Shown here: positions 34,217 to 42,512 of the stretch, in pieces | How the letters are laid out: each line of letters starts with the position of its first letter | Position numbering within the stretch: position 1 is the first letter of the stretch | Assembly: GCA_022510925.1 (NCBI GenBank) | Contig: JAFLSO010000007.1 | Location: forward strand, 18,614-82,613 | Direction of reading: 5' to 3' | From: Treponema sp. | GTDB lineage: Bacteria; Spirochaetota; Spirochaetia; Treponematales; Treponemataceae | DNA: 64,000 nt | Notes under the pieces: model-generated | The model's input: the letters and a program-made list of their open reading frames with translations, nothing else | Database searches by the model: none | Told to the model about the DNA's origin: nothing | Translations under genes and position numbers: made by a program

Positions 34217-35119
34217 CTACGCGGGAGTGTTTAAGTCCGCCAGAGTGCGCAGTATATTTGCCATCACCGCGAAGCTTTCCTGCGTGAGGGAGCTTTCGTT
34301 GTCCTGCGGTGTGTGGAAAAGGCGCCATGTTTTTGGCATGCGCTCCTTATACGCATAGTCCGGAATGTGGTTCTGAAGCCTCTCCTGCCTGCTTTTCATA
34401 CGGTTAAGCACCGCGTCCTCAAGCCCTTTTTCCTGTATAAGCTCGCGGGCATAAAGGGATGCCTCCTCCGCGGGCAGCATGGTCACGGCCACGGCGGGAA
34501 TGCCGCACGCCAGGAAAGACGCGTTGTCGCTGTAAGGCACAGGCAGGCACATCCATCTTCCGGGGCTTGCCCTCTGCAAAAGCCTCTGCGTCCTTGTGTG
34601 CAAATCCGTGAACTGCGCCAGGAATTTCTTGTCAGTTCCCGGGGGCAGGTCCGAGCGGGAAAGAACGGGAACCTCTCCTCTGCCGCAGGAATCGAACACG
34701 TACACGTCATCATTTTTTATGCCGAGCCTTTTGTACACGCTTGCGATTCCGTATGCGCCCTGACCTGACACGCCGGTGCTCCAGCCGAGCTCCTCTCCGT
34801 CAGTGAAAAAAATGCGCACGTTGTGAAAGACCGGATACTGTGAGAGCTCCACCGCCCAGTTCATTATCTGCCAGTCCGCGGCGGAGTTATCATTTGCACC
34901 GGGACTGTCCGGCACGCGGTCGTAATGCGCTATCACCGTCTTGATTTTAAACTGCGGGTTGTATGCGGATTTTGCGAATTGCACCAGAATATGATTCTTT
35001 CCGTCTATGACCAGTTTGTTTGACTCTATGCCGCGACTTTTAAGCCAGTCCTGTATGAACTTGCAGCGGTCTGCTCCGGGGACTATGTACTGCTGGAATT
35101 CTTGCGGTAGAAAACTCAT
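34217..35119 (-). CDS. M28-family zinc aminopeptidase-like protein
   Basis: 300 residues, no signal peptide. Zinc-site motifs in order: IAHYDRVPDSPGANDNSAAD (His-x-Asp and Asn-Asp-Asn) near 85, TDGEELG (catalytic Glu and ligand) near 126, and VFDSCGRGE near 163, with a C-terminal His region PVPYSDNASF. This is the M28 aminopeptidase fold; substrate unknown. TTGCAA-17 nt-TATAAT lies upstream with the -10 only 6 nt from the ATG and no ribosome site, so the mRNA should be leaderless. Divergent from the adenosine deaminase gene. Confidence 0.85.
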   Translation of the reverse strand: MSFLPQEFQQYIVPGADRCKFIQDWLKSRGIESNKLVIDGKNHILVQFAKSAYNPQFKIKTVIAHYDRVPDSPGANDNSAADWQIMNWAVELSQYPVFHNVRIFFTDGEELGWSTGVSGQGAYGIASVYKRLGIKNDDVYVFDSCGRGEVPVLSRSDLPPGTDKKFLAQFTDLHTRTQRLLQRASPGRWMCLPVPYSDNASFLACGIPAVAVTMLPAEEASLYARELIQEKGLEDAVLNRMKSRQERLQNHIPDYAYKERMPKTWRLFHTPQDNESSLTQESFAVMANILRTLADLNTPA

Positions 35120-35125
35120 GCGTAT

Positions 35126-35154
35126 ATTATAAATCCCCGCCGTGCATTTTGCAA
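35126..35154 (-). promoter_or_regulatory. Promoter of the M28 gene, predicted leaderless
   Basis: Minus strand: TTGCAA (35149-35154), 17-nt spacer, TATAAT (35126-35131), then 6 nt to the ATG. Confidence 0.75.
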
Positions 35155-35198
35155 ATTCTCATTCCTGGCAGCGCGTCTTTTCCGTGAAACTTTGATTG

Positions 35199-35227
35199 TT
35201 GTCAACAAATATCAGGTATGGTATAAT
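35199..35227 (+). promoter_or_regulatory. Promoter of the adenosine deaminase gene, predicted leaderless
   Basis: TTGTCA (35199-35204), 17-nt spacer, TATAAT (35222-35227), then 6 nt to the ATG at 35234. Confidence 0.75.
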
Positions 35228-35233
35228 CGCTCC

Positions 35234-36298
35234 ATGAAAAAACAGGAATTTTACAGTTTGATGCGTGCGGTTCCTAAGGCGGAGCTGCATCTGCACAGCG
35301 AGGCCGTTATAAGCCGCAGGACTGTAAAACGCATGATGGCGAAGCACCGCAAGTCTTCCGTCACTCAAAAAGATATAAATGAGCTTTTCAGCTATACGGA
35401 TCTTCCCGGTTTCTTGGACGCGTTCATAAAGATACAGAATTTTTTTGTCACCGAGGACGATCTGGAGTATATCACAAAAGACCTGGATTCCTATCTTGAG
35501 GATAATAACATTGTTTACTGCGAGGCCTTTTTCAGCCCCACAAGCTATGTGGGCCGGGGATTTGATTTCCATAAGATGATTTCCGTGCTTGGTGACGGGA
35601 TAAAAAAAATCGGCAGCCGTAAGAGCGGACCTGATGGCATGGGGCGCACCGTCCGTATTCTGGTGGATGTGAGCCGCTCGTTCGGAGTGCGGAACGCCAT
35701 GCGAAATCTGGATTTGGTTCTGGGCGAGAAGAGCGCGTACATAATCGGCATAGGGCTGGGCGGCGATGAGAATGCCAGTGGCGCCAAAGATTTTAAAAAG
35801 ATTTTTGACAAGGCCAGGGCGGGCGGACTTCACACTGTGGTCCATGCGGGCGAGGTCTGTGAGCCTGACTCCATAACTGACTGCATAAAGTATTTGAGGC
35901 CGGAGCGTATAGGGCATGGCATAAGCGTGGTGCATGACAAGAACGTGATGCGGGAATGCAGGGACAGGGCGCTCGCGTTCGAGGTATGCCCCACCAGCAA
36001 CGTTTTCATGGGCGCATATGTAAAAAGTCTTAGGGACCATCCCGTGAGGCGCATGTACGAGGAGGGTCTTTTAGTGACACTGAACACCGATGACCCCGCC
36101 TTCTTCAAAGTGTCGCTTCTGGATGAGTACTGGAATCTCTATTCCAAGCTGGGATTCTCTTTAGATGATATACATGCTGTTCTTCTGAACGGATTCAAGG
36201 CAGCGTTCATAAGCGAGAGCAAAAAAAAATCATATTGCAGGCAGGCGGACAGAGCGTGGAAAGAATGGTTCGCATCTCATCCTGACATTACCTCTTAA
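35234..36298 (+). CDS. Adenosine deaminase family protein
   Basis: 354 residues, amidohydrolase TIM barrel, cytoplasmic. Metal and catalytic residues are visible: His-x-His in AELHLHSEA near 20, His and Glu in VVHAGEVCE near 217, His in RIGHGISVVHD near 242, and the Asp pair in NTDDPAFF near 298. Classical adenosine deaminases have HLDG after the first HxH, here HLHSE, so the substrate may be adenosine, adenine or a related purine. Start set by the TATAAT 6 nt upstream; a 14-codon longer frame would include the promoter. Probably purine salvage. Confidence 0.85.
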   Translation: MKKQEFYSLMRAVPKAELHLHSEAVISRRTVKRMMAKHRKSSVTQKDINELFSYTDLPGFLDAFIKIQNFFVTEDDLEYITKDLDSYLEDNNIVYCEAFFSPTSYVGRGFDFHKMISVLGDGIKKIGSRKSGPDGMGRTVRILVDVSRSFGVRNAMRNLDLVLGEKSAYIIGIGLGGDENASGAKDFKKIFDKARAGGLHTVVHAGEVCEPDSITDCIKYLRPERIGHGISVVHDKNVMRECRDRALAFEVCPTSNVFMGAYVKSLRDHPVRRMYEEGLLVTLNTDDPAFFKVSLLDEYWNLYSKLGFSLDDIHAVLLNGFKAAFISESKKKSYCRQADRAWKEWFASHPDITS

Positions 36299-36305
36299 AA
36301 TGACA

Positions 36306-36329
36306 GGGCCCGTGTGTTTGCACGGGCCC
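36306..36329. terminator. Bidirectional hairpin between convergent genes
   Basis: Perfect 9-bp stem GGGCCCGTG/CACGGGCCC with a 6-nt loop. T-tracts are poor on both sides, so termination may be inefficient. Confidence 0.55.
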
Positions 36330-36350
36330 ACTTTATCATCCTTATGCTTT

Positions 36351-38774
36351 TTATACTCTCTGGATTTTCACTGTGAGCGGAACCCTCAGTGTGTTACCGC
36401 ACCAGTCCGTTATTTTAAGGGCCGCTTTTCCTGCTTTCCCGGTGGTCCTCACGTAGGCGCCCGCGGTCCCGCCCTTGAGCGACACTGCGGCAGGACCTAT
36501 AAGCTCTATAGGGCCCTCTGTCTCCAGAAGGACCGCCTCCTGGCAGTAATGCTGCACGTTGGATTTCTCGTCAACGGCGCACAGGTTCACTTCCGCCACG
36601 TCATAGGTCTGCGTCTCTATGAGGACGCTGCGGCGCACGGTGGCGCTCACCTGGGTAAGTCTGGCCGGCCCCTTGACCACTGTCTTAACCAGTTTGCCTC
36701 CGCGGTATGCCTCGAACGTGTAGCTTGTGGTCACGCTTCCGCCCGCGCCCAGGTTCCCCAGATAGCGGCTGAAGAATTCCGTCATCTGACGCATGTTTGT
36801 GGTTCTGGTGGCGGCCAGTTTTAGCGCGGTGGCGGTCACATTTTTAGGAAGGTTGTTCATCCCGTACCATAGCGCCGCATGCAGGACTTTCTTTATGTCC
36901 TCCGCTTTCTTGTGCGGAATATTGTAGTCATCCTCCAGGCGGGAGCCTATGAAATCATCCACGAAAATCGGGCCGTGAGCAAGGCTTTTGTATTCGCTGT
37001 CCTTTGCGGTGAACTCTTTTATGAACGTGCCGTTCACGTAGAATTTCACGCTGTCGGCGTTCGTGAAAATCCACACTGCCTCACGGGTTCCTGCGGGGTA
37101 CTCTCCCAAATCCATGCTGCTGGAAATCTCAAGCACATCTCCCGCGATTTCCGCGCTCTGCTGGCTCTGGTAGACGGATGCCGCCAGCTTAGGATTGCGG
37201 AACATATCCATCACGCCGTGATAGCAGATGTAGTCTCCCGCTCCGAATTCCTTATGCGTGTTGTAGTCGAACGCGCACCATCCGCTTGAGCCGCCTATGT
37301 CATCGCGCGCCGCTACATCGTTTATGACCTTAGCATGGCGCAGCGCGTGCCTCATGCGGTGCAGCTCGTCGTCAAAGCTTTTTGTGGGATACATATGGCC
37401 GTTGTATTCCGTAACCATGTAGCCGCCGGAGGACTTTGTTATCTCTTTTTTGGGGCGCACACCGTCGTTGTTCCCGGTGTGGCTGAAGTCGTTGTAAGTG
37501 TAGACGTCCTCAAAGAAATGGCTGTGTGCAAAGTTCCGGACTCCTGCGGTGGGGCGTGTGGGGTCCAGCTCCCTGGCGGCGGCGTTCGTGGCTTTGAACA
37601 GTTCATCGTCATCAGGGCTTTCGTTTATGCGGACACCCCACATGAAGATGGAGGGGTGATTGCGCCACTGAAGAACCATGTCCCGCGTGTTTCTGACGGC
37701 CTGCTCCTTCCACTCATAGTCACCTATGTGCTGCCAGCCGGGAATCTCCGTGAAAACCAGAAGTCCTATCTCATCGCAGCGGTCTATGAAATGATGACTC
37801 TGCGGATAATGCGACGTGCGCACCTCGTTAAGGCCCAGCTCATATTTAAGGATGTCCGCGTCGTCCCTCTGCATGGAGGCGGGCATGGCATACCCCACAT
37901 AGGGATAACTCTGATGACGGTTAAGTCCGCGCAGCTTTATCTTCTTGCCGTTAAGAAAGAATCCCTGCTCGTTGAACAGAATGTCGCGGAAGCCGAAGCG
38001 CACCTTGTGGGTGTCCACGATTTTTCCTTTCTCGTTCAGAAGCTCGGTTATGGCGTAATAGAGGGCGGGATTCTCCAGGCTCCACGCCACTATGTGGTCC
38101 GCATCCGCGGAAGTCAGGACCTTTTCTCCAGGAACGCCCGTGCTTATCTGTGCGGAAATCCTCTCGGCTATGCCCTCGTCCTCCTCTGCGGCGCTCACAA
38201 TGCGCTGGCTGATTGTGTATCCCTCCGCGGGACTGCTGAGAGTTATCTCGCTCTCAAAATGATTGTTCTTTGTCTTAACGAAAACGTCTTTTATATAGAC
38301 AGGATTCTTTATCTCCAGATACACGTCGCGGTAAATTCCGCCGTATGTCATGTAGTCTATTACAAGTCCGAACGGAGGGAAGTTGTTTGACTCGCGGCTG
38401 TCAACTTTTATCGCAAGCACGTTCTCTTTTCCCTGCGGCAAGAGATGCTCCGTTAAGTCCGCGCTGAAGGCGGTGTATCCGCATTTGTGGACCAGCAGGC
38501 TCTCGCCGTTCAGAAAAACCTCGCTCATCTGCGCGGCTCCGTCCACCGTGAGGATTATTCTCTTGCTCTCCCATGAAGGCTGCGTGAGAAACGTGGTGCG
38601 GTACAGGCTTACTTTCTGATACATCTCAGGACTGAAATTATTGAACGGAGTCTCCGCCACAGTGTGTGGAATGCGCACTTGCTCCAGCTTGCCCTTGAAT
38701 TTAAGGCTGAGCATTTTCTCGTCAAACTCCGGTGAGAACTGAAAATCGTTGTTTAAAAAAATCTTGTCTTTCAT
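36351..38774 (-). CDS. Glycoside hydrolase family 2 (beta-galactosidase/beta-glucuronidase-like)
   Basis: 807 residues. Sugar-binding jelly roll (about 40-165), immunoglobulin-like domain (about 170-275), TIM barrel (about 280-580) and a C-terminal beta region. The acid/base Glu is in WGVRINESPDDDE near 380 and the nucleophile Glu in MVTEYNGHMYPT near 448. The N-terminal LRGLNRHQ element of the barrel is also present. No signal peptide, so it acts on imported oligosaccharides; exact sugar unknown. Promoter TTGCAC-17 nt-TAAAAT with the -10 only 6 nt before the ATG: predicted leaderless. Confidence 0.9.
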   Translation of the reverse strand: MKDKIFLNNDFQFSPEFDEKMLSLKFKGKLEQVRIPHTVAETPFNNFSPEMYQKVSLYRTTFLTQPSWESKRIILTVDGAAQMSEVFLNGESLLVHKCGYTAFSADLTEHLLPQGKENVLAIKVDSRESNNFPPFGLVIDYMTYGGIYRDVYLEIKNPVYIKDVFVKTKNNHFESEITLSSPAEGYTISQRIVSAAEEDEGIAERISAQISTGVPGEKVLTSADADHIVAWSLENPALYYAITELLNEKGKIVDTHKVRFGFRDILFNEQGFFLNGKKIKLRGLNRHQSYPYVGYAMPASMQRDDADILKYELGLNEVRTSHYPQSHHFIDRCDEIGLLVFTEIPGWQHIGDYEWKEQAVRNTRDMVLQWRNHPSIFMWGVRINESPDDDELFKATNAAARELDPTRPTAGVRNFAHSHFFEDVYTYNDFSHTGNNDGVRPKKEITKSSGGYMVTEYNGHMYPTKSFDDELHRMRHALRHAKVINDVAARDDIGGSSGWCAFDYNTHKEFGAGDYICYHGVMDMFRNPKLAASVYQSQQSAEIAGDVLEISSSMDLGEYPAGTREAVWIFTNADSVKFYVNGTFIKEFTAKDSEYKSLAHGPIFVDDFIGSRLEDDYNIPHKKAEDIKKVLHAALWYGMNNLPKNVTATALKLAATRTTNMRQMTEFFSRYLGNLGAGGSVTTSYTFEAYRGGKLVKTVVKGPARLTQVSATVRRSVLIETQTYDVAEVNLCAVDEKSNVQHYCQEAVLLETEGPIELIGPAAVSLKGGTAGAYVRTTGKAGKAALKITDWCGNTLRVPLTVKIQRV

Positions 38775-38780
38775 AAAAAT

Positions 38781-38809
38781 ATTTTACGGGAAATTTTTGC
38801 TATGTGCAA
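38781..38809 (-). promoter_or_regulatory. Promoter of the GH2 gene, predicted leaderless
   Basis: Minus strand: TTGCAC (38804-38809), 17-nt spacer, TAAAAT (38781-38786), 6 nt to the ATG at 38774. Confidence 0.7.
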
Positions 38810-38832
38810 GACTTTAAAACGTCCGCCGGCAC

Positions 38833-38859
38833 TTGACAGGGATTGGTGTGCTGTAAGAC
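38833..38859 (+). promoter_or_regulatory. Probable promoter of the SPOR-domain gene
   Basis: TTGACA at 38833-38838; the best -10-like words downstream are TAAGAC or GACAAT, with spacers of 15 or 19 nt, so the -10 is uncertain. Confidence 0.4.
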
Positions 38860-38887
38860 AATAAGTTACTTTTGGTTTGAGGGTTTT

Positions 38888-39898
38888 ATGAAAGCATTTA
38901 GAGTTGGTTTTCTTTTGCTTGTTTTTATGGTTGTAAAAACAACAGTGGTTTCTGCGCAGGAATGGTTCATATGTTTAGGCTCTTTCATGGATCGCTCCAA
39001 TGCGGAACGATTTAAAGATGACCTTTCCGCACAATCTGTGCCGTCTTTTGTGTACGAAACGAAGATAGACGGACAGTCACTGTACCGTGTCCTCCTTTCG
39101 GAATCTTTTTCTGATGCCAATGATGCGCGAGTCCTGCGTGATGGAATTGAGAAGTCTCTGAGAAAGCATGTCTCCATAAACGGCAATCTGTGGATTTGTC
39201 TTGCGGACAGGCCGTATCATGCTGAGCCTGAGAAACGCATTATTAATGTGACGGACAGTGACACCGGGAATCCCATAGCCCTTGCCCGACTTACTGTGGA
39301 TGAGACTTTGCATACCTCCACTGATGAGGACGGTAATGCGGAGCTCCCGGACGGTCTTGCTGATGGAGAGCACAGTCTGCTAATAGAAAGTGACGGGCAT
39401 ATAGCGACTAAAACGCATTTCTCAACGGAAGGCGGAGCGGTGCAAACCCCGCCTGTTTATTCTGTGGCACGCGTTGTGGACGGAGAGGGCGGAAGCATAA
39501 AAGTTGTGCTCAATTGGGGGCTTATTCCTGAGGATTTGGACCTGCATGTATTCAGCGGTTCAAGGCATGTCTATTTTGGTAATATGCTCTCGTCAGGAGA
39601 TGATGTAATAACTCTGGACAGGGATGACATAGATTATGAGGGACCGGAGACAATCACGGTGCATAACAGAAACGAGAGCGCAGCGTATGAATTCTACATC
39701 CATGATTTCTCAAATAGATCCAATACATCAAGCACCGTTCTTTCTAAGAGCATGGCCAGGGTGCAGCTCACAATGGATAATGTCTATATAGGCACTTATA
39801 CCGTTCCCGCAGAAAAAGAGGGCACATGGTGGCATGTCCTTGACATAGAGAACGGTGAGGTCATTGTCCGTAATACTGTCTCTGATGAGATTAGGTAG
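38888..39898 (+). CDS. Exported SPOR-domain protein with a beta-sandwich tail
   Basis: 336 residues. Signal peptide at 1-23 (FRVGFLLLVFMVV ... VSAQ). A SPOR-type domain follows at about 25-95 (EWFICLGSFMDRSNAERFKDDL), which in other proteins binds denuded peptidoglycan at division sites. Residues about 115-180 look like a carboxypeptidase-regulatory beta-sandwich (DSDTGNPIALARLTVDE), and about 195-330 contains LNWGLIPEDLDLHVF, a motif of YfaP/DUF2135-like domains. No catalytic residues are seen, so an envelope-binding role is likely. Start chosen by GAGGG just upstream and by the signal peptide; the longer frame has none. Confidence 0.8.
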   Translation: MKAFRVGFLLLVFMVVKTTVVSAQEWFICLGSFMDRSNAERFKDDLSAQSVPSFVYETKIDGQSLYRVLLSESFSDANDARVLRDGIEKSLRKHVSINGNLWICLADRPYHAEPEKRIINVTDSDTGNPIALARLTVDETLHTSTDEDGNAELPDGLADGEHSLLIESDGHIATKTHFSTEGGAVQTPPVYSVARVVDGEGGSIKVVLNWGLIPEDLDLHVFSGSRHVYFGNMLSSGDDVITLDRDDIDYEGPETITVHNRNESAAYEFYIHDFSNRSNTSSTVLSKSMARVQLTMDNVYIGTYTVPAEKEGTWWHVLDIENGEVIVRNTVSDEIR

Positions 39899-39926
39899 AA
39901 CGGACTTCTTTCAGTTATGCAGGCAC

Positions 39927-40757
39927 TTAGGAGAGACGGCCGATCAGATACGGAATCGCTTTCTCGAACTTGGCGCCGTACCAGTGGTCCTTGTCTCCGA
40001 GCGTGGCTTTCATGGACTCAACCGTGAAGTCCGCCGCTATGGCCGCCGCCTCAGCCGCAGGTTTTCCCCTCAGCAGCGCGCCGGTGAACGCGGAGGCGTA
40101 GATGTCCCCCGTCCCGTGCATGGAGGCGTCAAGCTTCTCCGTAAAGTAATAGCTGAATGATGAGCCGTCGTACACCGCCACACCGAGCTTGTCTTTCTCA
40201 AAGCTGACTCCCGTCAGTATTACGTTCCTGGCTCCAAGCGCGCATAGCCTTTTCATCACGTCCTCTATGTAATCCTGAGTGTAGTTCTCCCCCACATAGG
40301 GAATGCCCAGCAGGAACGAAGCCTCCGTAAGGTTGGGCAGTATGTAGTCCGCGCCGTCGCAGAGCCTGGCCATCTCTTTGGGAAAGTCGGCGTCAAACCC
40401 CGCGTAGAGCTTCCCGTTGTCTGCCATGGCGGGATCAACTATTCGGAGCGCATCAGGGCGAGCGGTGTCACGCATTATGCTGAGGATGTGCGGGATCTGT
40501 GTTCTGGTGACGTAGCCGGTGTAGAACGCGTCGAAGCTGATGCTCTCTTTCTTCCAGCGGTCCAGGATTCTGGGCATCTCGTCAGTAAGGTCACAGAATG
40601 TCCATGCCGAAAATCCCTGGGCCGTGTGGTTTGACAGCACAGCGCCCGGCAGAATGGCGGTCTCTATTCCGCATGCAGAGATTATGGGAAGAGCCACCGT
40701 GAGCGAGCACTGCCCTACGCATGAGATGTCCTGAATGGTTAAAAGCCTTTTGTCCAT
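39927..40757 (-). CDS. pdxY: Pyridoxal/pyridoxamine kinase
   Basis: 276 residues, ribokinase-fold PLP salvage enzyme. Visible motifs: ISCVGQCSLTVALP at the N-terminus, YILPNLTEASFLLG near 135, and the ATP-binding/catalytic MHGTGDIYASAF near 222 with the base Asp. The Gly-Thr-Gly-Asp is the family signature. Divergent from a PdxR-type regulator and sharing a 117-bp intergenic region that holds a 16-bp inverted repeat, so it is very probably the regulated target. GGAG ribosome site 9 nt upstream. Confidence 0.9.
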   Translation of the reverse strand: MDKRLLTIQDISCVGQCSLTVALPIISACGIETAILPGAVLSNHTAQGFSAWTFCDLTDEMPRILDRWKKESISFDAFYTGYVTRTQIPHILSIMRDTARPDALRIVDPAMADNGKLYAGFDADFPKEMARLCDGADYILPNLTEASFLLGIPYVGENYTQDYIEDVMKRLCALGARNVILTGVSFEKDKLGVAVYDGSSFSYYFTEKLDASMHGTGDIYASAFTGALLRGKPAAEAAAIAADFTVESMKATLGDKDHWYGAKFEKAIPYLIGRLS

Positions 40758-40818
40758 AAAAATTTCTCCGTGACTGTTTTTTTTAGCCGCGCATGATGAA
40801 TCCTCTAAAAATCTAGCG

Positions 40819-40877
40819 CATAATCTGGTATTATGTATATACTCAAAAATATAGAAAATGTATAATATCAGATTATG
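40819..40877. promoter_or_regulatory. Candidate PdxR operator: 16-bp inverted repeat between pdxY and pdxR
   Basis: Left half CATAATCTGGTATTAT (40819-40834) and right half ATAATATCAGATTATG (40862-40877) are inverted copies matching at 15 of 16 positions, with centres 43 bp apart (about four helical turns). The right half covers the -10 TATAAT (40861-40866) and the start codon of the regulator, which fits autorepression. The left half lies in the putative pdxY promoter. Confidence 0.7.
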
Positions 40878-42290
40878 ATAACGGTTTCTTTTGAGAGCAG
40901 GGGAAGCGCTACGCTGTGCGATTATCTTTGCGACAGCATAAAGAGGCAGATAGAGAGGGGCGAGCTTAAGGCCGATGAGCGTCTGCCGTCAAAGAGAGCG
41001 CTCTCCGAGAATCTGGGTGTCAGCGTCATCACCGTGCAGAACGCATATTCGCGCCTGATAGATTTGGGCTACCTGTACTCCGTGGAGAAAAAAGGTTTCT
41101 TTGTGAGCGACCTTCTTCCCGTAAAATCCGTGCCGGGCGCGGAGGTAAAAGAGCGCCTGATGGAGCGGGAGAGAAAAGTAGAATACTTCGCGGACTTTAC
41201 AAGCGGCGCGTCTAACTTTGAGAGATTCCCGTTCAGCGTATGGGCGCACACTTTGCGCCGCGTTCTGAATTCCGGGGACGAGAGGCTTCTGGAGAGAAAC
41301 GGTCCCTGCGGCGTGGAGCCGCTGTGCGATTCCATAGCGCGCTACCTTAAGGAGTTCAGGGGAATGAGCGTGCGCCCTGAGCAGGTGGTGGTGGGCGCCG
41401 GCACTGAGAATCTGTACTCCATGCTCGCGGCGCTTCTGGGAAGGCAGAGGAGAATAGCGGTGGAGAATCCGGGGTACAAGAAAATCTATTCACTGCTCAC
41501 CATGAACGGAGTGAAATGCGTTCCGATAAAACTGGACGGTCACGGAATGGACATGGGCGCACTGGAGGCAAGCGGCGCGGACGTAGCCCACGTGTCGCCG
41601 AGCCATCATTTTCCCACGGGAATGGTCATGCCGGTAAGGCGCAGGCAGGAGCTGCTCAGGTGGGCCGGTAGGGGCGGAAGAAAACGTTTCATAATAGAGG
41701 ATGACTTTGACAGCGAATTCAGGTTCAACGGAAAGCCCCTGCCCACATTGCAGAGCGAGGATTCAGGCGGGAACGTTATTTACGTGAACACTTTCTCAAA
41801 GACGCTCTCCCCGTCATTCCGCATAGGGTACATGGTTCTTCCCGTGCGCATGGCTGAGACTTTCAGAAAAAGATTCAGTTTCTGCTCCTGCCCTGTAAGC
41901 TCGTTCGAGCAGTACACGCTGGCGCAGTTCATGGGCAGCGGGGATTACGGCGCGCACATAAGGCGCATGAAAAACTATTACAGGAGCCTTCGCAATGAGC
42001 TCATACGCGCGCTTGAGGAGAGCGCCGTCACGGACTTCTGCGGCATACATGAGGAGGACGCTGGACTGCATTTTCTGCTCACGGTGGAGAATGCTTCCGT
42101 GGATGCCGTGCGTATTGCGTCGGAGCTCCGCGAAAAAAAATCAGTGAGGCTTCCGCTGCTTTCTGATTATTTTTATGGCGCGGTGCCGGCTTCTTGGCGC
42201 AACACTTTTGTGGTCAACTACGGTGGAATAAAGAAAGAGCGTATAGCGGAGACCGTGGCGCGCATGGAGGATGTTTTCAGGGGCCTCTGA
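40875..42290 (+). CDS. pdxR: MocR/PdxR-type transcription regulator (GntR wHTH + aminotransferase-like domain)
   Basis: 471 residues. N-terminal GntR winged helix (about 10-78: LPSKRALSENLGVSVITVQNAYSRL), linker, then a fold-type I aminotransferase-like domain that binds PLP as effector, with the PLP-lysine region VNTFSKTLSPSFRIGY near 300 and DDFDSEF near 277. Divergent to a pyridoxal kinase gene, which is the classical PdxR arrangement for control of PLP salvage. Its own TATAAT lies 8 nt before the ATG, so it is leaderless or nearly so, and that promoter is inside the right operator half. Confidence 0.87.
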   Translation: MITVSFESRGSATLCDYLCDSIKRQIERGELKADERLPSKRALSENLGVSVITVQNAYSRLIDLGYLYSVEKKGFFVSDLLPVKSVPGAEVKERLMERERKVEYFADFTSGASNFERFPFSVWAHTLRRVLNSGDERLLERNGPCGVEPLCDSIARYLKEFRGMSVRPEQVVVGAGTENLYSMLAALLGRQRRIAVENPGYKKIYSLLTMNGVKCVPIKLDGHGMDMGALEASGADVAHVSPSHHFPTGMVMPVRRRQELLRWAGRGGRKRFIIEDDFDSEFRFNGKPLPTLQSEDSGGNVIYVNTFSKTLSPSFRIGYMVLPVRMAETFRKRFSFCSCPVSSFEQYTLAQFMGSGDYGAHIRRMKNYYRSLRNELIRALEESAVTDFCGIHEEDAGLHFLLTVENASVDAVRIASELREKKSVRLPLLSDYFYGAVPASWRNTFVVNYGGIKKERIAETVARMEDVFRGL

Positions 42291-42456
42291 TTTTATGCCC
42301 GCGGATTCTGGTAGAGGAATCGGAGCCTACGCCCGGCTGGAGTGGCGGCTTGCCGGCCGCTTGCGGCTGAAACCACGGAAGACGGGGAGCGGGACGGGAT
42401 TCTATGTTTGGCGCGCGGAGATTATGGCATTGAGGCAGGTTCCGTCCGAAAAGGTA

Positions 42457-42485
42457 TTGAAGCGCTAAACGTAATCAAGTAAAAT
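42457..42485 (+). promoter_or_regulatory. Promoter of glyA
   Basis: TTGAAG (42457-42462), 17-nt spacer, TAAAAT (42480-42485). Transcript has a short leader with AAGGAG. The rest of the 222-bp gap (42291-42456) shows no riboswitch core. Confidence 0.7.
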
Positions 42486-42512
42486 CTTCCGTAATAAAAT
42501 TAAGGAGATTGT

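Noticed and set aside
35159-36040. 293-codon minus-strand frame antisense to adenosine deaminase
   Set aside because: Overlaps the divergent promoter region and the metal-site coding sequence of a real gene.
37335-38390. 351-codon plus-strand frame inside the GH2 gene
   Set aside because: Exact antisense of well-supported GH2 catalytic sequence; no promoter, ribosome site or domain.
42271-42468. 65-codon frame between pdxR and glyA
   Set aside because: It overlaps the end of pdxR, has no ribosome site, Arg/Gly-rich random composition, and covers the glyA promoter.
42291-42512. Glycine riboswitch before glyA
   Set aside because: No tandem aptamer core; the promoter lies only about 30 nt before the start, leaving no room.
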